A stretch of 64,000 nucleotides of DNA from Fusobacterium_C necrophorum (GTDB lineage: Bacteria > Fusobacteriota > Fusobacteriia > Fusobacteriales > Fusobacteriaceae). A program made the translations under genes and the position numbers. The notes beneath the pieces are model-generated. The model was not told the origin of the DNA, searched no databases, and saw only the letters and a list, made by a program, of their open reading frames with translations. Below, one piece after another: positions 43,352-52,150 of the stretch (the first letter of the stretch is position 1; each line of letters starts with the position of its first letter). Where the stretch lies: assembly GCF_900104395.1 (NCBI RefSeq), contig NZ_FMXX01000013.1; one strand, given 5' to 3'.

Positions 43352-43903
43352 ATGACTGCCATCATCATTATCTTAGGTCTTATTCTTTTTCTTGGATTCC
43401 TGGCTATTTCTTTTAAAAATAAATTTGTCATCTTACTGAGTCGAGTTAAAAATGCTTGGAGTCAAATTGATGTACAATTACAAAGAAGATTTGATCTTAT
43501 TCCTAACTTAGTAGAAACCGTCAAAGGATACGCAACTCATGAAAAAGGAACCTTAGAAGCTGTCATTGCAGCAAGAAATCAATATATAGCAGCAGGAACT
43601 GTGCAGGAAAAAATGGAGGCAAATAATCAATTAACAGCTGTGCTTCGTCAATTATTTGCAGTTTCGGAAGCCTATCCCGATTTGAAAGCCAACACCAATT
43701 TTTTACAATTACAAGAACAGCTGAAAGAAGTGGAAGATAAAGTCGCCTATGCCAGACAATTTTATAACGATACCGTGACAAAATACAATCAAAGTATTCA
43801 ATTATTTCCGGCAAGTATCTTCGCAGCTTTTTTCCACTATGGCGAAGAAACTTTATTTCAAGCAACGGCAGGAGCCCAAGAAGCACCAAAAGTAAAATTT
43901 TAA
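43352..43903 (+). CDS. lemA: LemA family protein
   Basis: 183 residues. One N-terminal membrane segment (about 2-20) is followed by the helical LemA domain: VKNAWSQIDVQLQRRFDLIPNLVETVKGYATHE and the YNDTVTKYNQSIQLFPASIFA end. LemA proteins are anchored with the domain in the cytoplasm or periplasm depending on the species; function is unclear. It lies 33 bases after the DUF2207 gene, a pairing seen in many bacteria, so they probably work together. Confidence 0.93.
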   Translation: MTAIIIILGLILFLGFLAISFKNKFVILLSRVKNAWSQIDVQLQRRFDLIPNLVETVKGYATHEKGTLEAVIAARNQYIAAGTVQEKMEANNQLTAVLRQLFAVSEAYPDLKANTNFLQLQEQLKEVEDKVAYARQFYNDTVTKYNQSIQLFPASIFAAFFHYGEETLFQATAGAQEAPKVKF

Positions 43904-43919
43904 AAGGAGAGTTTTAACT

Positions 43920-45104
43920 ATGTCAAATGTCTATGAAGAATCATTGAAATTACATGAAGCAAATCGAGGAAAATTATCTGTTACTTCAAAAGTAAGTGTA
44001 AAAAATCGTGAAGATTTAAGCTTAGCCTACTCTCCCGGAGTAGCAGAACCTTGTCGAAAAATTCAAGAAAAAAAAGAAGAGGTATACCGTTATACTTCTC
44101 GTGGAAATATGGTAGCTGTCGTCACAGACGGGACTGCCGTATTGGGTCTGGGAGATATTGGTCCGGAAGCGGCTCTTCCTGTTATGGAAGGAAAAGCTGT
44201 TCTTTTTAAAGAATTTGGTGGAGTGGATGCCTTTCCTATCTGCTTGGATACAAAAGATACAGAAGAAATTATCGCTACCGTCAAAAGAATTGCTCCCGGC
44301 TTTGGAGGAATCAATTTGGAAGATATTTCTGCCCCTCGTTGTGTGGAAATTGAAACTCGTTTAAAAGAAGAATTAGATATTCCTGTCTTTCATGATGATC
44401 AACACGGAACAGCCATTGTGGTAGTTGCAGGACTTATCAACGCTCTAAAACTGGTACATAAAAAAGTAGAAGAAATTAAAGTGGTCATCAATGGAATTGG
44501 GGCAGCAGGAAGCTCCATTGCAAAATTGATTTTACAATTGGGGGTTCCCGGAAAAAATATGCTATTGGTTGGAATAGATGGAATTTTAAATCGAAACACC
44601 TCTGAGGATTACAACCAACTTCATAAAGAATTGGCGTTTCGTACCAATGATGCCTGTCAAACAGGAAATTTAAAAGATGCCCTTCAGGAGGCAGACGTGT
44701 TTATTGGAGTTTCGGTAGGTGGAATCGTTTCTCCGGAAATGATAAAAACCATGAACCGGGATGTGATTGTATTTGCTATGGCAAACCCTACTCCCGAAAT
44801 TATGCCGGAGGAAGCAAAAAAAGCGGGGGCTCGTATTGTAGGAAGCGGAAGATCGGATTATCCGAATCAAATCAACAATGTTCTTGTCTTTCCGGGACTT
44901 TTTAAAGGAGCTTTACGAGCAAAATCAAAAAAAATTACGGAAGAAATGAAAATGGCAGCGGCTGTCGGATTGGCAAAGTTAATTTCGGAGGAAGAATTGA
45001 AAGAAGATTATATTATTCCCGGAGCTTTTGATCCGAGAGTTGCAGAAACGGTAGCGAAAGAAGTAGAAAAAGTAGCAAAAGAACAAGGAATTTGTCGTGA
45101 ATAA
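43920..45104 (+). CDS. NAD(P)-dependent malic enzyme (oxaloacetate-decarboxylating)
   Basis: 394 residues, the short bacterial form without a phosphotransacetylase domain. It has SLAYSPGVAEPC with the catalytic tyrosine, FPICLDTKDTEEI, the metal-site stretch INLEDISAPRC and FHDDQHGTAIV, and the cofactor loop INGIGAAGSSIAK. It converts malate to pyruvate and CO2. It is 16 bases after lemA with AAAGGAGAG as RBS. It could link to the tricarboxylate transporter further right, but no shared regulation is seen. Confidence 0.94.
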   Translation: MSNVYEESLKLHEANRGKLSVTSKVSVKNREDLSLAYSPGVAEPCRKIQEKKEEVYRYTSRGNMVAVVTDGTAVLGLGDIGPEAALPVMEGKAVLFKEFGGVDAFPICLDTKDTEEIIATVKRIAPGFGGINLEDISAPRCVEIETRLKEELDIPVFHDDQHGTAIVVVAGLINALKLVHKKVEEIKVVINGIGAAGSSIAKLILQLGVPGKNMLLVGIDGILNRNTSEDYNQLHKELAFRTNDACQTGNLKDALQEADVFIGVSVGGIVSPEMIKTMNRDVIVFAMANPTPEIMPEEAKKAGARIVGSGRSDYPNQINNVLVFPGLFKGALRAKSKKITEEMKMAAAVGLAKLISEEELKEDYIIPGAFDPRVAETVAKEVEKVAKEQGICRE

Positions 45105-45125
45105 AATAGAAAGGGTATTCTTACA

Positions 45126-45905
45126 ATGAAAATAGCAATGTTAGGTAGCGGTAGTGGTGGAAATGCAAGCTATGTTGAGGAAAATGGATATGGAATCCTG
45201 ATTGATGCCGGTTTCAGCTGCAAAAAAATAGAGGAGAGATTAGCTTCCATTGGAAAAGCGGCAGAAAACATTAAAGCTCTGTTAATTACCCATGAGCATA
45301 CGGATCATATCTCAGGAGCAGGGGTTTTGGCACGAAAATACGATATCCCTATCTATATCAGTCCTGAAAGTTTAGAAGCTTGCAAACAAAAATTAGGAAA
45401 AATTGCAGAAAATCAAATTCATTGTATTCAAAAAGATTTTTTTCTCAATGAAAATATCTATGTCAAAGCTTTTGATGTCATGCACGATGCCGTTCGAACT
45501 TTAGGCTTTCACATCGAAACGGCTTCTCAAAAGAAAATTGCAATTTCTACGGATATCGGCTATATTACCAATCTGGTGAGGGAAGCCTTTCAAGATGTAG
45601 ATGCTGCAATTTTGGAAAGCAACTACGACTACAATATGCTGATGAACGGTCCTTATCCTTGGGATTTGAAAGCAAGAGTAAAAGGGAGAAATGGACACTT
45701 ATCCAATAACGATGCTGCTAAATTTATTCGAGAAATGTATACAAAGAAGTTACAGAAAATATTTCTGGCTCATGTAAGCAAAGATAGCAATCATCCAAAT
45801 ATCATTCATGAAACCATGGAGTTGGAATTTGAAAAGTATTCTCGAAAACCGAATTATGAAATCAGTTCTCAAAATACAGCCACAAAACTTTTTGAGATAA
45901 AATAA
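45126..45905 (+). CDS. MBL-fold metallo-hydrolase, WalJ/YycJ type
   Basis: 259 residues. The metal motif THEHTDH lies near residue 55 in LLITHEHTDHISGAGVLARKY; GSGSGGNASYVE is the family start, and HVSKDSNHP appears near 222. YycJ/WalJ proteins are nucleases implicated in coordinating replication with wall growth or in mismatch repair. In Firmicutes the gene belongs to the walRK operon. Here it is followed by a small UDG-fold protein and then a PhoB/PhoR-type pair, which echoes that linkage. Confidence 0.9.
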   Translation: MKIAMLGSGSGGNASYVEENGYGILIDAGFSCKKIEERLASIGKAAENIKALLITHEHTDHISGAGVLARKYDIPIYISPESLEACKQKLGKIAENQIHCIQKDFFLNENIYVKAFDVMHDAVRTLGFHIETASQKKIAISTDIGYITNLVREAFQDVDAAILESNYDYNMLMNGPYPWDLKARVKGRNGHLSNNDAAKFIREMYTKKLQKIFLAHVSKDSNHPNIIHETMELEFEKYSRKPNYEISSQNTATKLFEIK

Positions 45906-45914
45906 GGAGAGCTT

Positions 45915-46490
45915 ATGTTAGAAAAAAATGATTTATGGGAAGACTTGAAGTATGGAGCTTCCAATATTGGAAATACTATCTTAAAACCTCATCAATTGGA
46001 AGTACTGATTGGAGGAGGAAATCCCGATGCCGATATTCTTATTTTAGGAGATGATCCTGAACTTTATCTGAATGAAAATTTAAAAACGCAAAAAGGTTCT
46101 TCCGGAGAATTTCTTTACCTCCTATTGGAATTCTGTGGCATTCAAAAGGAGGATATCTATGTCTCTACATTGACCAAAAGAAATGCTCGCTTGAAAGATT
46201 ATATGCCGGAAGACTATGAGAAATTAAAAGAGCTCTTAATTTGCCAAATAGGACTTCTTGCTCCGAAAGTGATTGTCTGCCTGGGTTATGAAGCCGCTCA
46301 AATGCTACTGGAAAAAGAAATTGTCTTAGAAGAAGCTCGACAGGAAGTATTTTCTTGGAAAGCGGGAATTCAAGTCCTTGTCACCTATGATGTAAATACT
46401 GTCAAAAAAGCAAGAGCTGAATTAGGAAAAAAAGCAAAACTGGCTTTGGAATTCCGAAATGATTTAAAAAAATTGGAATATTTCAAGTAG
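45915..46490 (+). CDS. Uracil-DNA-glycosylase-fold protein with degenerate active-site motifs
   Basis: 191 residues. The overall pattern of the UDG superfamily is clear: ADILILGDDPELY in the place of motif A (usually GEAPG), GSSGEFLYLLLEFCGI, then YVSTLTKRNARL where family 4 enzymes have YITNxxKCRPPNR, and LLAPKVIVCLGYEAAQMLL. The cysteines that hold the Fe-S cluster of family 4/5 enzymes are missing, and the C-terminal HPS motif reads YDVNTV. It may bind DNA without glycosylase activity or have changed specificity. It is 9 bases after the WalJ-like gene. Confidence 0.75.
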   Translation: MLEKNDLWEDLKYGASNIGNTILKPHQLEVLIGGGNPDADILILGDDPELYLNENLKTQKGSSGEFLYLLLEFCGIQKEDIYVSTLTKRNARLKDYMPEDYEKLKELLICQIGLLAPKVIVCLGYEAAQMLLEKEIVLEEARQEVFSWKAGIQVLVTYDVNTVKKARAELGKKAKLALEFRNDLKKLEYFK

Positions 46491-46515
46491 AAAAAATGGA
46501 TAAGGAGTACTCCGT

Positions 46516-47199
46516 ATGGAACAAAAAATTTTGATTATTGACGATGAAGAATCTATTTTAGAACTCCTAACATTAAACCTGGAAATTTATGGGTATAAAG
46601 TTTTTACATCCAATACCGGAAAAGGAGTTCTGGAAAAAATTATAGAGATTCAGCCTAATATTATCTTGTTAGACTTGATGCTCCCAGAAGTAGATGGTAT
46701 TAGCATTTGTAAAAAAATTCGGGAAAATACCATTTGGAACGATCTTCGAATTATTATTTTGAGTGCAAAATCGGAAGAGATTGATAAAATTACTTGTCTG
46801 GATATAGGAGCGGATGACTATATTACCAAACCTTTCAGTGTGCGAGAACTTATCGCTAGGATCCATGCTTTTGCGAGAAGAATCTCTCCTGTGGAGCAAC
46901 CTACACAAGATAGTATCCAATATCGTAATTTAATGATAAAACCCAAAGAAAAAATGGTTCTAAAAGAAGAAAAGAAAATTTTTCTAACTTCCTTAGAATT
47001 AAAACTATTATTATATCTTTTAAAAAATCGAGGAAAAATTGCTACAAGAGAAATGATCTTTAAACATGTATGGAATTATGAGGAACAAAACAACACTCGT
47101 TCTTTAGACGTGAATATTAGAAAATTACGACAAAAATTGGAGGATTCCGATAATTTCTATATTGAAACCATCCGAGGAATAGGATATAAAATTCTATAA
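46516..47199 (+). CDS. OmpR/PhoB family response regulator
   Basis: 227 residues. A receiver domain (1-118) with D9/D10, phospho-acceptor D53 and the YITKPFSVRE end is followed by a winged helix DNA-binding domain (about 130-227) with the NNTRSLDVNIRKLRQKL recognition helix and the final ETIRGIGYKI. It is followed 19 bases later by its kinase. Context with a WalJ-like gene hints at cell-wall or phosphate control, but no target site was found. Confidence 0.93.
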   Translation: MEQKILIIDDEESILELLTLNLEIYGYKVFTSNTGKGVLEKIIEIQPNIILLDLMLPEVDGISICKKIRENTIWNDLRIIILSAKSEEIDKITCLDIGADDYITKPFSVRELIARIHAFARRISPVEQPTQDSIQYRNLMIKPKEKMVLKEEKKIFLTSLELKLLLYLLKNRGKIATREMIFKHVWNYEEQNNTRSLDVNIRKLRQKLEDSDNFYIETIRGIGYKIL

Positions 47200-47218
47200 A
47201 ATAATTTGAGGTTGTTCT

Positions 47219-48952
47219 ATGAAGAAGAAAATATTATTGATATGCTTTACTCTAATTTTATCCAGTATCTTTACCGTGAGTATTATTTTCTATAACATGA
47301 TTCAACATAATTATGTGGAATCTATTCTGGCAAATGCAAACAGTAATATCCGATTAATTCAGCTTATTTTATCTGAAAATAAACATACAGACAAATATCT
47401 TTTTAAACTCTCCCAATCTCTGGCACAAAAAACGGGATTTAGAGTAACTTTTATTCGTTTGGATGGAATTCCTCTTGCAGATTCCAATGACAACAGTATT
47501 CTCTTTGAAAATTTTCAATCTATTCCCGGTTTTCAAATGGCAAATAAAAATATCGTATCTCATTCTGTTGAAAAGCATCCTGCGACAAAGATTCCGGAAA
47601 TAAAAATTTTTACAAAGCTTCCCCTTTATAATAAGAAATCCACAATACTGATGCTTTCAAAAAAACTCAATTTCTTGGAGGATTTCCGAAAAAAGTTCTT
47701 TTTAACCATTTTTACCGGAATTTTTATTTCTGGAGTATTGTCTATTTTCCTCTCCATTTATTTTACAACGTGGGCGACCAAACCGATTACACAATTGACG
47801 AATGCTGTTCGAGAAATCTCACAAGGGAATTTTTATTCCAAAATTCTATTACATTCCCATGATGAGTTGGAAGAGCTATCGGAAACTTTTTACCACATGA
47901 ATCAAAAAATTCAAAACCTTTTGCAGGATATTCAAAATAAAGTAAGGAATCTACAAAATATTTTAGACAATCTCTCCGAAGGTATTGTGGTATTGGATTT
48001 AGGTGGTTCTTTAATTTTAATGAATCAATTTACAAAATCGGAATTTGAAATTATACATTCTTCTGATGATTTCTTTTCGTACTCCAATTTTTCTTTTTGC
48101 CATAAAGAAGTACGTCAATCTCTGCTAAGAAAACAAACCTTCGAATTCAAAAAAAAATTAGGAAAAAAAATATATAAACTTCATAATCATTTTATTGAAG
48201 AAAACAAACAAATGATTTTAGTAATCCAAAATATCACCCAATTAGAACAAAATGAAGAGTTGAGAAGAGAATTTATTTCCAATGCTTCTCATGAGTTGAA
48301 GACTCCGCTTACTATTATATCCGGATTTATAGAAACTATTAAACTTGGTCATGTCCAAGAAAAGGCACAACTAAGTCGTATTTTGGATATCATTGAGCTG
48401 GAAACGAAAAGATTGAATAAATTGGTAAATAATCTTTTACATCTCTCTCATTTAGAAAAAAATATCTCACAGGGAGATAAAAAAATTCATCGTCTATCCT
48501 TATTCAAGATAATTCCTCAAATAAAAGATTTATATCAACCTCTTCTGGAAGAAAAAAGTATTATCCTTGACATGAATATTGCAGATAATTTGTTACAATC
48601 TCCTATTTCTGAGGAATTTCTTTACATTGTTTTAGGAAATCTATTAGAAAATGCTATTAAATATAGTAAGCCTCAGTCTAAAATTATACTTTCCTCAGAA
48701 ATAAGAAACTCTAATTTTTATCTGAAACTACAAGACTTTGGATGTGGAATCCCAGAAGAAGAACAAGAAAAAATATTTCAAAGATTCTATCGTGTCGATC
48801 CCTCTAGAAATAGTAAAATAAAAGGAAATGGTTTAGGTCTTTCCATTGTTAAAAAGATGATAGAAAACGTCAATGGAAATATTTCAGTAGAAAGTATCTT
48901 TGGAAAAGGTTCCACCTTTTTTATCAGCATCCCCATTTCACAAAGAAGCTAG
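47219..48952 (+). CDS. Sensor histidine kinase, PhoR/WalK-like
   Basis: 577 residues. Two membrane segments (about 5-27 and 159-184) enclose an extracytoplasmic sensor of about 130 residues; then a HAMP domain (about 185-238), a PAS-like domain (about 243-340), HisKA with H358 in SNASHELKTPL, and an ATPase domain with GNLLENAIKYS, FGCGIPEEEQEKIFQRFYRVD and GNGLGLSIV. The order TM-sensor-TM-HAMP-PAS-HisKA-ATPase is that of WalK and PhoR. Its partner is the regulator just upstream. Confidence 0.93.
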   Translation: MKKKILLICFTLILSSIFTVSIIFYNMIQHNYVESILANANSNIRLIQLILSENKHTDKYLFKLSQSLAQKTGFRVTFIRLDGIPLADSNDNSILFENFQSIPGFQMANKNIVSHSVEKHPATKIPEIKIFTKLPLYNKKSTILMLSKKLNFLEDFRKKFFLTIFTGIFISGVLSIFLSIYFTTWATKPITQLTNAVREISQGNFYSKILLHSHDELEELSETFYHMNQKIQNLLQDIQNKVRNLQNILDNLSEGIVVLDLGGSLILMNQFTKSEFEIIHSSDDFFSYSNFSFCHKEVRQSLLRKQTFEFKKKLGKKIYKLHNHFIEENKQMILVIQNITQLEQNEELRREFISNASHELKTPLTIISGFIETIKLGHVQEKAQLSRILDIIELETKRLNKLVNNLLHLSHLEKNISQGDKKIHRLSLFKIIPQIKDLYQPLLEEKSIILDMNIADNLLQSPISEEFLYIVLGNLLENAIKYSKPQSKIILSSEIRNSNFYLKLQDFGCGIPEEEQEKIFQRFYRVDPSRNSKIKGNGLGLSIVKKMIENVNGNISVESIFGKGSTFFISIPISQRS

Positions 48953-48981
48953 CACATCGAATGCTAGCTTCCTTTTCTTTT
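48945..48981 (+). terminator. Terminator between the converging kinase and tctA genes
   Basis: GAAGCTAGCA and TGCTAGCTTC form a 10-bp stem with a 7-base loop, followed by CTTTTCTTTTT. The stem includes the kinase stop codon. On the opposite strand the T-run is weaker, so it may act in both directions less efficiently for tctA. Confidence 0.8.
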
Positions 48982-48987
48982 TATTAT

Positions 48988-50466
48988 TTAATTTCCTTTT
49001 TGTAACTTTTTCATAATCATTGGAGAAAATAAAGATAATATCGTACATACTATCAAAAATATGGATACCGAACTTTTAAATAAAATATCCAATTTTCCAT
49101 GATTTAAAATAATAGATCGCCTTAAACCCGATTCCCCAATAGGACCTAAAATTAAAGCCAATACAATAGAAGCGGAATTCAACTCTAATTTATTTACCAC
49201 ATAGCCAATCAATCCGAAAACAAACATAATCATTACATCTGCCATTTGATTATGAATCGCATAGGAACCTATTACACTCAGTGAGAAAATAATAGGAATT
49301 AAGTAAGTATCTGGAACTCTTGAAATTTTAGCGAACATCTTTGAACCTGTTAACCCCAGAATTAACATAAAAATATTTACAACAATGAATCCTGCAAAAA
49401 AAGTATAAGTAATCCTTCCATGAATCGTAAATAAATCCGGTCCGGGTTGTAATCCTTGAATCAAAAGCCCTCCCAACAAAACTGCTGTAACACTTTCTCC
49501 CGGAATTCCTAAAGTAAAAGTAGGAATCAAAGATCCCCCGGTAACGGCATTGTTCGCCGCTTCAGAGCCGGCAATTCCCTCGATACTCCCATGTCCAAAT
49601 TCCTCTTTATGTTTGGAAAATCTTTTTGCTTCATTATAACCTAAAAAAGCTGCTATACTAGCTCCGGCTCCTGGTAAAATTCCAATTAAATTCCCTATCA
49701 CTGTCGAACGCAAAGCTGTAGGCAATATTCTTAATAATTCCTCTTTACTTAGTAAAATCTTATCCTCAAAATGAACCAAATTCCCTGACTCTTTTATTTT
49801 CTTCTCTGCTAACATCAACACTTGCGACATCGAAAATAAACCAATCAAAGAGGCCGTAAAAGGAACTCCGGATAATAAACTCGGAATTCCAAAGGTAAAT
49901 CTCGGATTTCCTAACATAGGATCCATACCTATGGTGGAGATCATCAAACCTATCGCCCCTGAAATCAATCCTTTCGTAATAGATTTGGTACTGGCTCCGG
50001 CAATAATCGTCAATCCAAAAATAGATAACCAAAAATATTCGGCCGGTCCAAACTTTAACGCCAAAGTTGCTAAAGTCGGTGCAAATAGATAAAGTGAGAT
50101 AGAGCTTAAAATTCCCCCAATAAAAGAAGAAATCACCGCAGTTCCTAATGCTTTTCCTGCTTTCCCCTTCAAGGTAAGTTCATATCCATCAATAGCCGTC
50201 GCTGCTGCTGCCGGAGTCCCCGGGGTTCTAATTAAAATGGCAGATATGGAACCTCCAAAGATTGCTCCACAATAGACTCCTGCCAAAACAATCAATCCCG
50301 TTGAAGCCGGCATTCCAAAAGTAATCGGGATTAGAAGGGCAACTCCCATAGCTGCAGAAAGTCCCGGTAAAGCTCCTATAATAATTCCAATACTTACACT
50401 CAAACATGCTGCCAATAAATTTATGGGAGCCAATGCTGTAACAAATCCAAATAAAATATCTGACAT
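48988..50466 (-). CDS. tctA: Tripartite tricarboxylate transporter, large permease TctA
   Basis: 492 residues with about eleven to twelve membrane segments. The family landmarks are seen: GALPGLSAAMGVALLIPITFGM near residue 35, GIIIGALPG, and AGSEAANNAVTGGSLIPTFTLGIPG near 305. TctA is the transport channel working with TctB and the binding protein TctC, driven by an ion gradient, for citrate-like or other carboxylates. It is 12 bases after tctB. Confidence 0.95.
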   Translation of the reverse strand: MSDILFGFVTALAPINLLAACLSVSIGIIIGALPGLSAAMGVALLIPITFGMPASTGLIVLAGVYCGAIFGGSISAILIRTPGTPAAAATAIDGYELTLKGKAGKALGTAVISSFIGGILSSISLYLFAPTLATLALKFGPAEYFWLSIFGLTIIAGASTKSITKGLISGAIGLMISTIGMDPMLGNPRFTFGIPSLLSGVPFTASLIGLFSMSQVLMLAEKKIKESGNLVHFEDKILLSKEELLRILPTALRSTVIGNLIGILPGAGASIAAFLGYNEAKRFSKHKEEFGHGSIEGIAGSEAANNAVTGGSLIPTFTLGIPGESVTAVLLGGLLIQGLQPGPDLFTIHGRITYTFFAGFIVVNIFMLILGLTGSKMFAKISRVPDTYLIPIIFSLSVIGSYAIHNQMADVMIMFVFGLIGYVVNKLELNSASIVLALILGPIGESGLRRSIILNHGKLDILFKSSVSIFLIVCTILSLFSPMIMKKLQKGN

Positions 50467-50478
50467 AATCTCCTCCTT

Positions 50479-50910
50479 TTAAATTAAAATTCCATTCGGG
50501 ACTGGTACTTTTAAAAATACAACGAATATGAAATACATTAAAAGGCAAAAAACAACACTGCTGATGACAGCCCATTTTATATTAGATTTTAATCCTATCA
50601 TAATTATGATTAAATAAAGAAAACTACTGATAAAAAAACCAATCTTATCAATACTCAAAATGTAGATAGCAGATAAAAAGATAATAAATAGAAATTGCTT
50701 CCATTGAAATCCCTGAAAAACTTTGCTTTTTTCTTTCTCCACCTTCGTTGTAAAAGACTTTATTCCAAGTAAAATGGTCAATAGGACCAATAATCCCAAG
50801 ACAAATAAGGGATACTTTGCCGCCTTCTCCGGTAAGGATTTAATCATAAAGAAATAGAATATTTCCAGAATAAACAATCCTATGGTTAGGACTCTGTCGT
50901 ACTTTATCAT
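50479..50910 (-). CDS. tctB: Tripartite tricarboxylate transporter, small membrane subunit TctB
   Basis: 143 residues with four membrane segments (about 8-24, 33-50, 72-104 in two parts, 115-135), the usual TctB topology. Sequence conservation in this family is low, and the call relies also on its place between tctC and tctA. It starts 9 bases after the tctC stop with GGAGGAAAAG as RBS. Confidence 0.88.
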   Translation of the reverse strand: MIKYDRVLTIGLFILEIFYFFMIKSLPEKAAKYPLFVLGLLVLLTILLGIKSFTTKVEKEKSKVFQGFQWKQFLFIIFLSAIYILSIDKIGFFISSFLYLIIIMIGLKSNIKWAVISSVVFCLLMYFIFVVFLKVPVPNGILI

Positions 50911-50919
50911 CTTTTCCTC

Positions 50920-51903
50920 CTAAATTCCTAATTTAGGAACCATTTCTTTCATGTATTGATCTTGTTCATTTATATAGTCTGTTAATTCCTCTCCTGACAT
51001 ATATTTTAATGGTAGATTTGCATTCTTAGATTTTTCGATATTTTCCGGAGATTCTAAGGCAGCTTTAAAGGTATCATGTAAGTATTGAATCACTTCTTCT
51101 GGTGTCCCTTTAGGTGCCACCAATGCTCTTGCAGAACCAAACAATACATGATATCCCTTTTCTTTTAAAGTAGGAATCTCTTCAAATCCTTCTAATCTTT
51201 CCTCCGTGAAGGACCCCAAGATACGAAATTCTTTATTTTTTACCAGGCTTGCTACCTCACTGATTTTAGCCACGGTTGCATCGACATGACTTCCTCGAAG
51301 TGCAGCAATCATATCTGTGCTTCCACCGAAAGGAACATGGGTGACTTTAATTCCCGCTTCATAAGCAAAGTGAGCTGCTCCAATGTGATTCGATGCTCCA
51401 GTTCCATTATTAGAAATAGTTAAGGTATCCGGATTTTGTTTCGCATATTCTACAAAATCTTCTAAGCTAGCCCACTTACTGTCTGCTCTTACTACTAAAA
51501 CTCCGGGGTCATAGACATGATTCATAATAGCTTGTGCATCTTCTTTTTGAAAATTCGTTTTTCTTTGTAAAGGAATACTCACAAAAGTAGGTAAATTAAT
51601 AAATCCAATGGTATAACCATCCGGTTCCGATTTCAATAGTTCCGTATACCCAATTTCTCCATCTGCTCCCGGTTTATTTACAATTACAAATGGTTGAGGG
51701 AAAGATTTTTGAGCTTCAGAAACTAAGATTCTCGCTCCCACATCTGTTCCTCCCCCGGCTTTATAAGCAACAATTACATTTACAGGTTTTGAAGGATATG
51801 TCTCTCCTTCTCCTCCCGATTTTTCTTGTTGAGTTCCACAAGCCGATAATAAAACTACTCCCATCATAACACCAGCAAACACTTTAAAAAGTCTCTTTTT
51901 CAT
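50920..51903 (-). CDS. tctC: Tripartite tricarboxylate transporter substrate-binding lipoprotein TctC
   Basis: 327 residues from the ATG at 51903. That start opens a lipoprotein signal (MKKRLFKVFAGVMMGVVLLSAC with LSAC lipobox); the frame continues upstream to 51966 but that ATG lies at the predicted transcription start. The Bug/TctC fold shows in YPSKPVNVIVAYKAGGGTDVGAR, GYTIGFINLPTFVSIPLQ and VTHVPFGGSTDMIAALRG. It binds the carboxylate outside the membrane and delivers it to TctAB. The only strong RBS is 36 bases before the ATG with a hairpin between, described separately. Confidence 0.9.
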   Translation of the reverse strand: MKKRLFKVFAGVMMGVVLLSACGTQQEKSGGEGETYPSKPVNVIVAYKAGGGTDVGARILVSEAQKSFPQPFVIVNKPGADGEIGYTELLKSEPDGYTIGFINLPTFVSIPLQRKTNFQKEDAQAIMNHVYDPGVLVVRADSKWASLEDFVEYAKQNPDTLTISNNGTGASNHIGAAHFAYEAGIKVTHVPFGGSTDMIAALRGSHVDATVAKISEVASLVKNKEFRILGSFTEERLEGFEEIPTLKEKGYHVLFGSARALVAPKGTPEEVIQYLHDTFKAALESPENIEKSKNANLPLKYMSGEELTDYINEQDQYMKEMVPKLGI

Positions 51904-51910
51904 ACTTTTC

Positions 51911-51944
51911 TTAACAAAGGCAATGCCTTTATTAACTTCCCTCC
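51911..51944 (-). promoter_or_regulatory. Ribosome-binding site and hairpin ahead of tctC
   Basis: On the minus strand GGAGGGAAG (51936-51944) is followed by an inverted repeat with arms TTAATAAAGGC and GCCTTTGTTAA (10 of 11 paired) around an ATT loop (51911-51935), then seven bases to the ATG. Folding would bring the RBS to normal distance from the start codon. It could also be a protein operator in the leader. Confidence 0.55.
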
Positions 51945-51973
51945 TTTTTATTAACATAATTAACATTTAATTT

Positions 51974-52002
51974 ATTATAGAATAAAACGTTATAAAAATC
52001 AA
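51974..52002 (-). promoter_or_regulatory. Sigma-70 promoter of the tct operon
   Basis: Minus strand TTGATT, 17 bases, TATAAT, with transcription expected to start near 51967. The rest of the gap up to panB (52003-52150) contains only weak hairpins. Confidence 0.75.
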
Positions 52003-52150
52003 CATTTTTATTTATTTTTTTACGTCCACGCTATCATTCCTAAGTTAATTTTGTAAACATTCAAAGGATAGGAGAGTATTTTATATTTTTTCTTTGACAA
52101 AGTCATTGGAATCAAACTCTGAAATCCAATACAGTAATAAACAATTGTTT

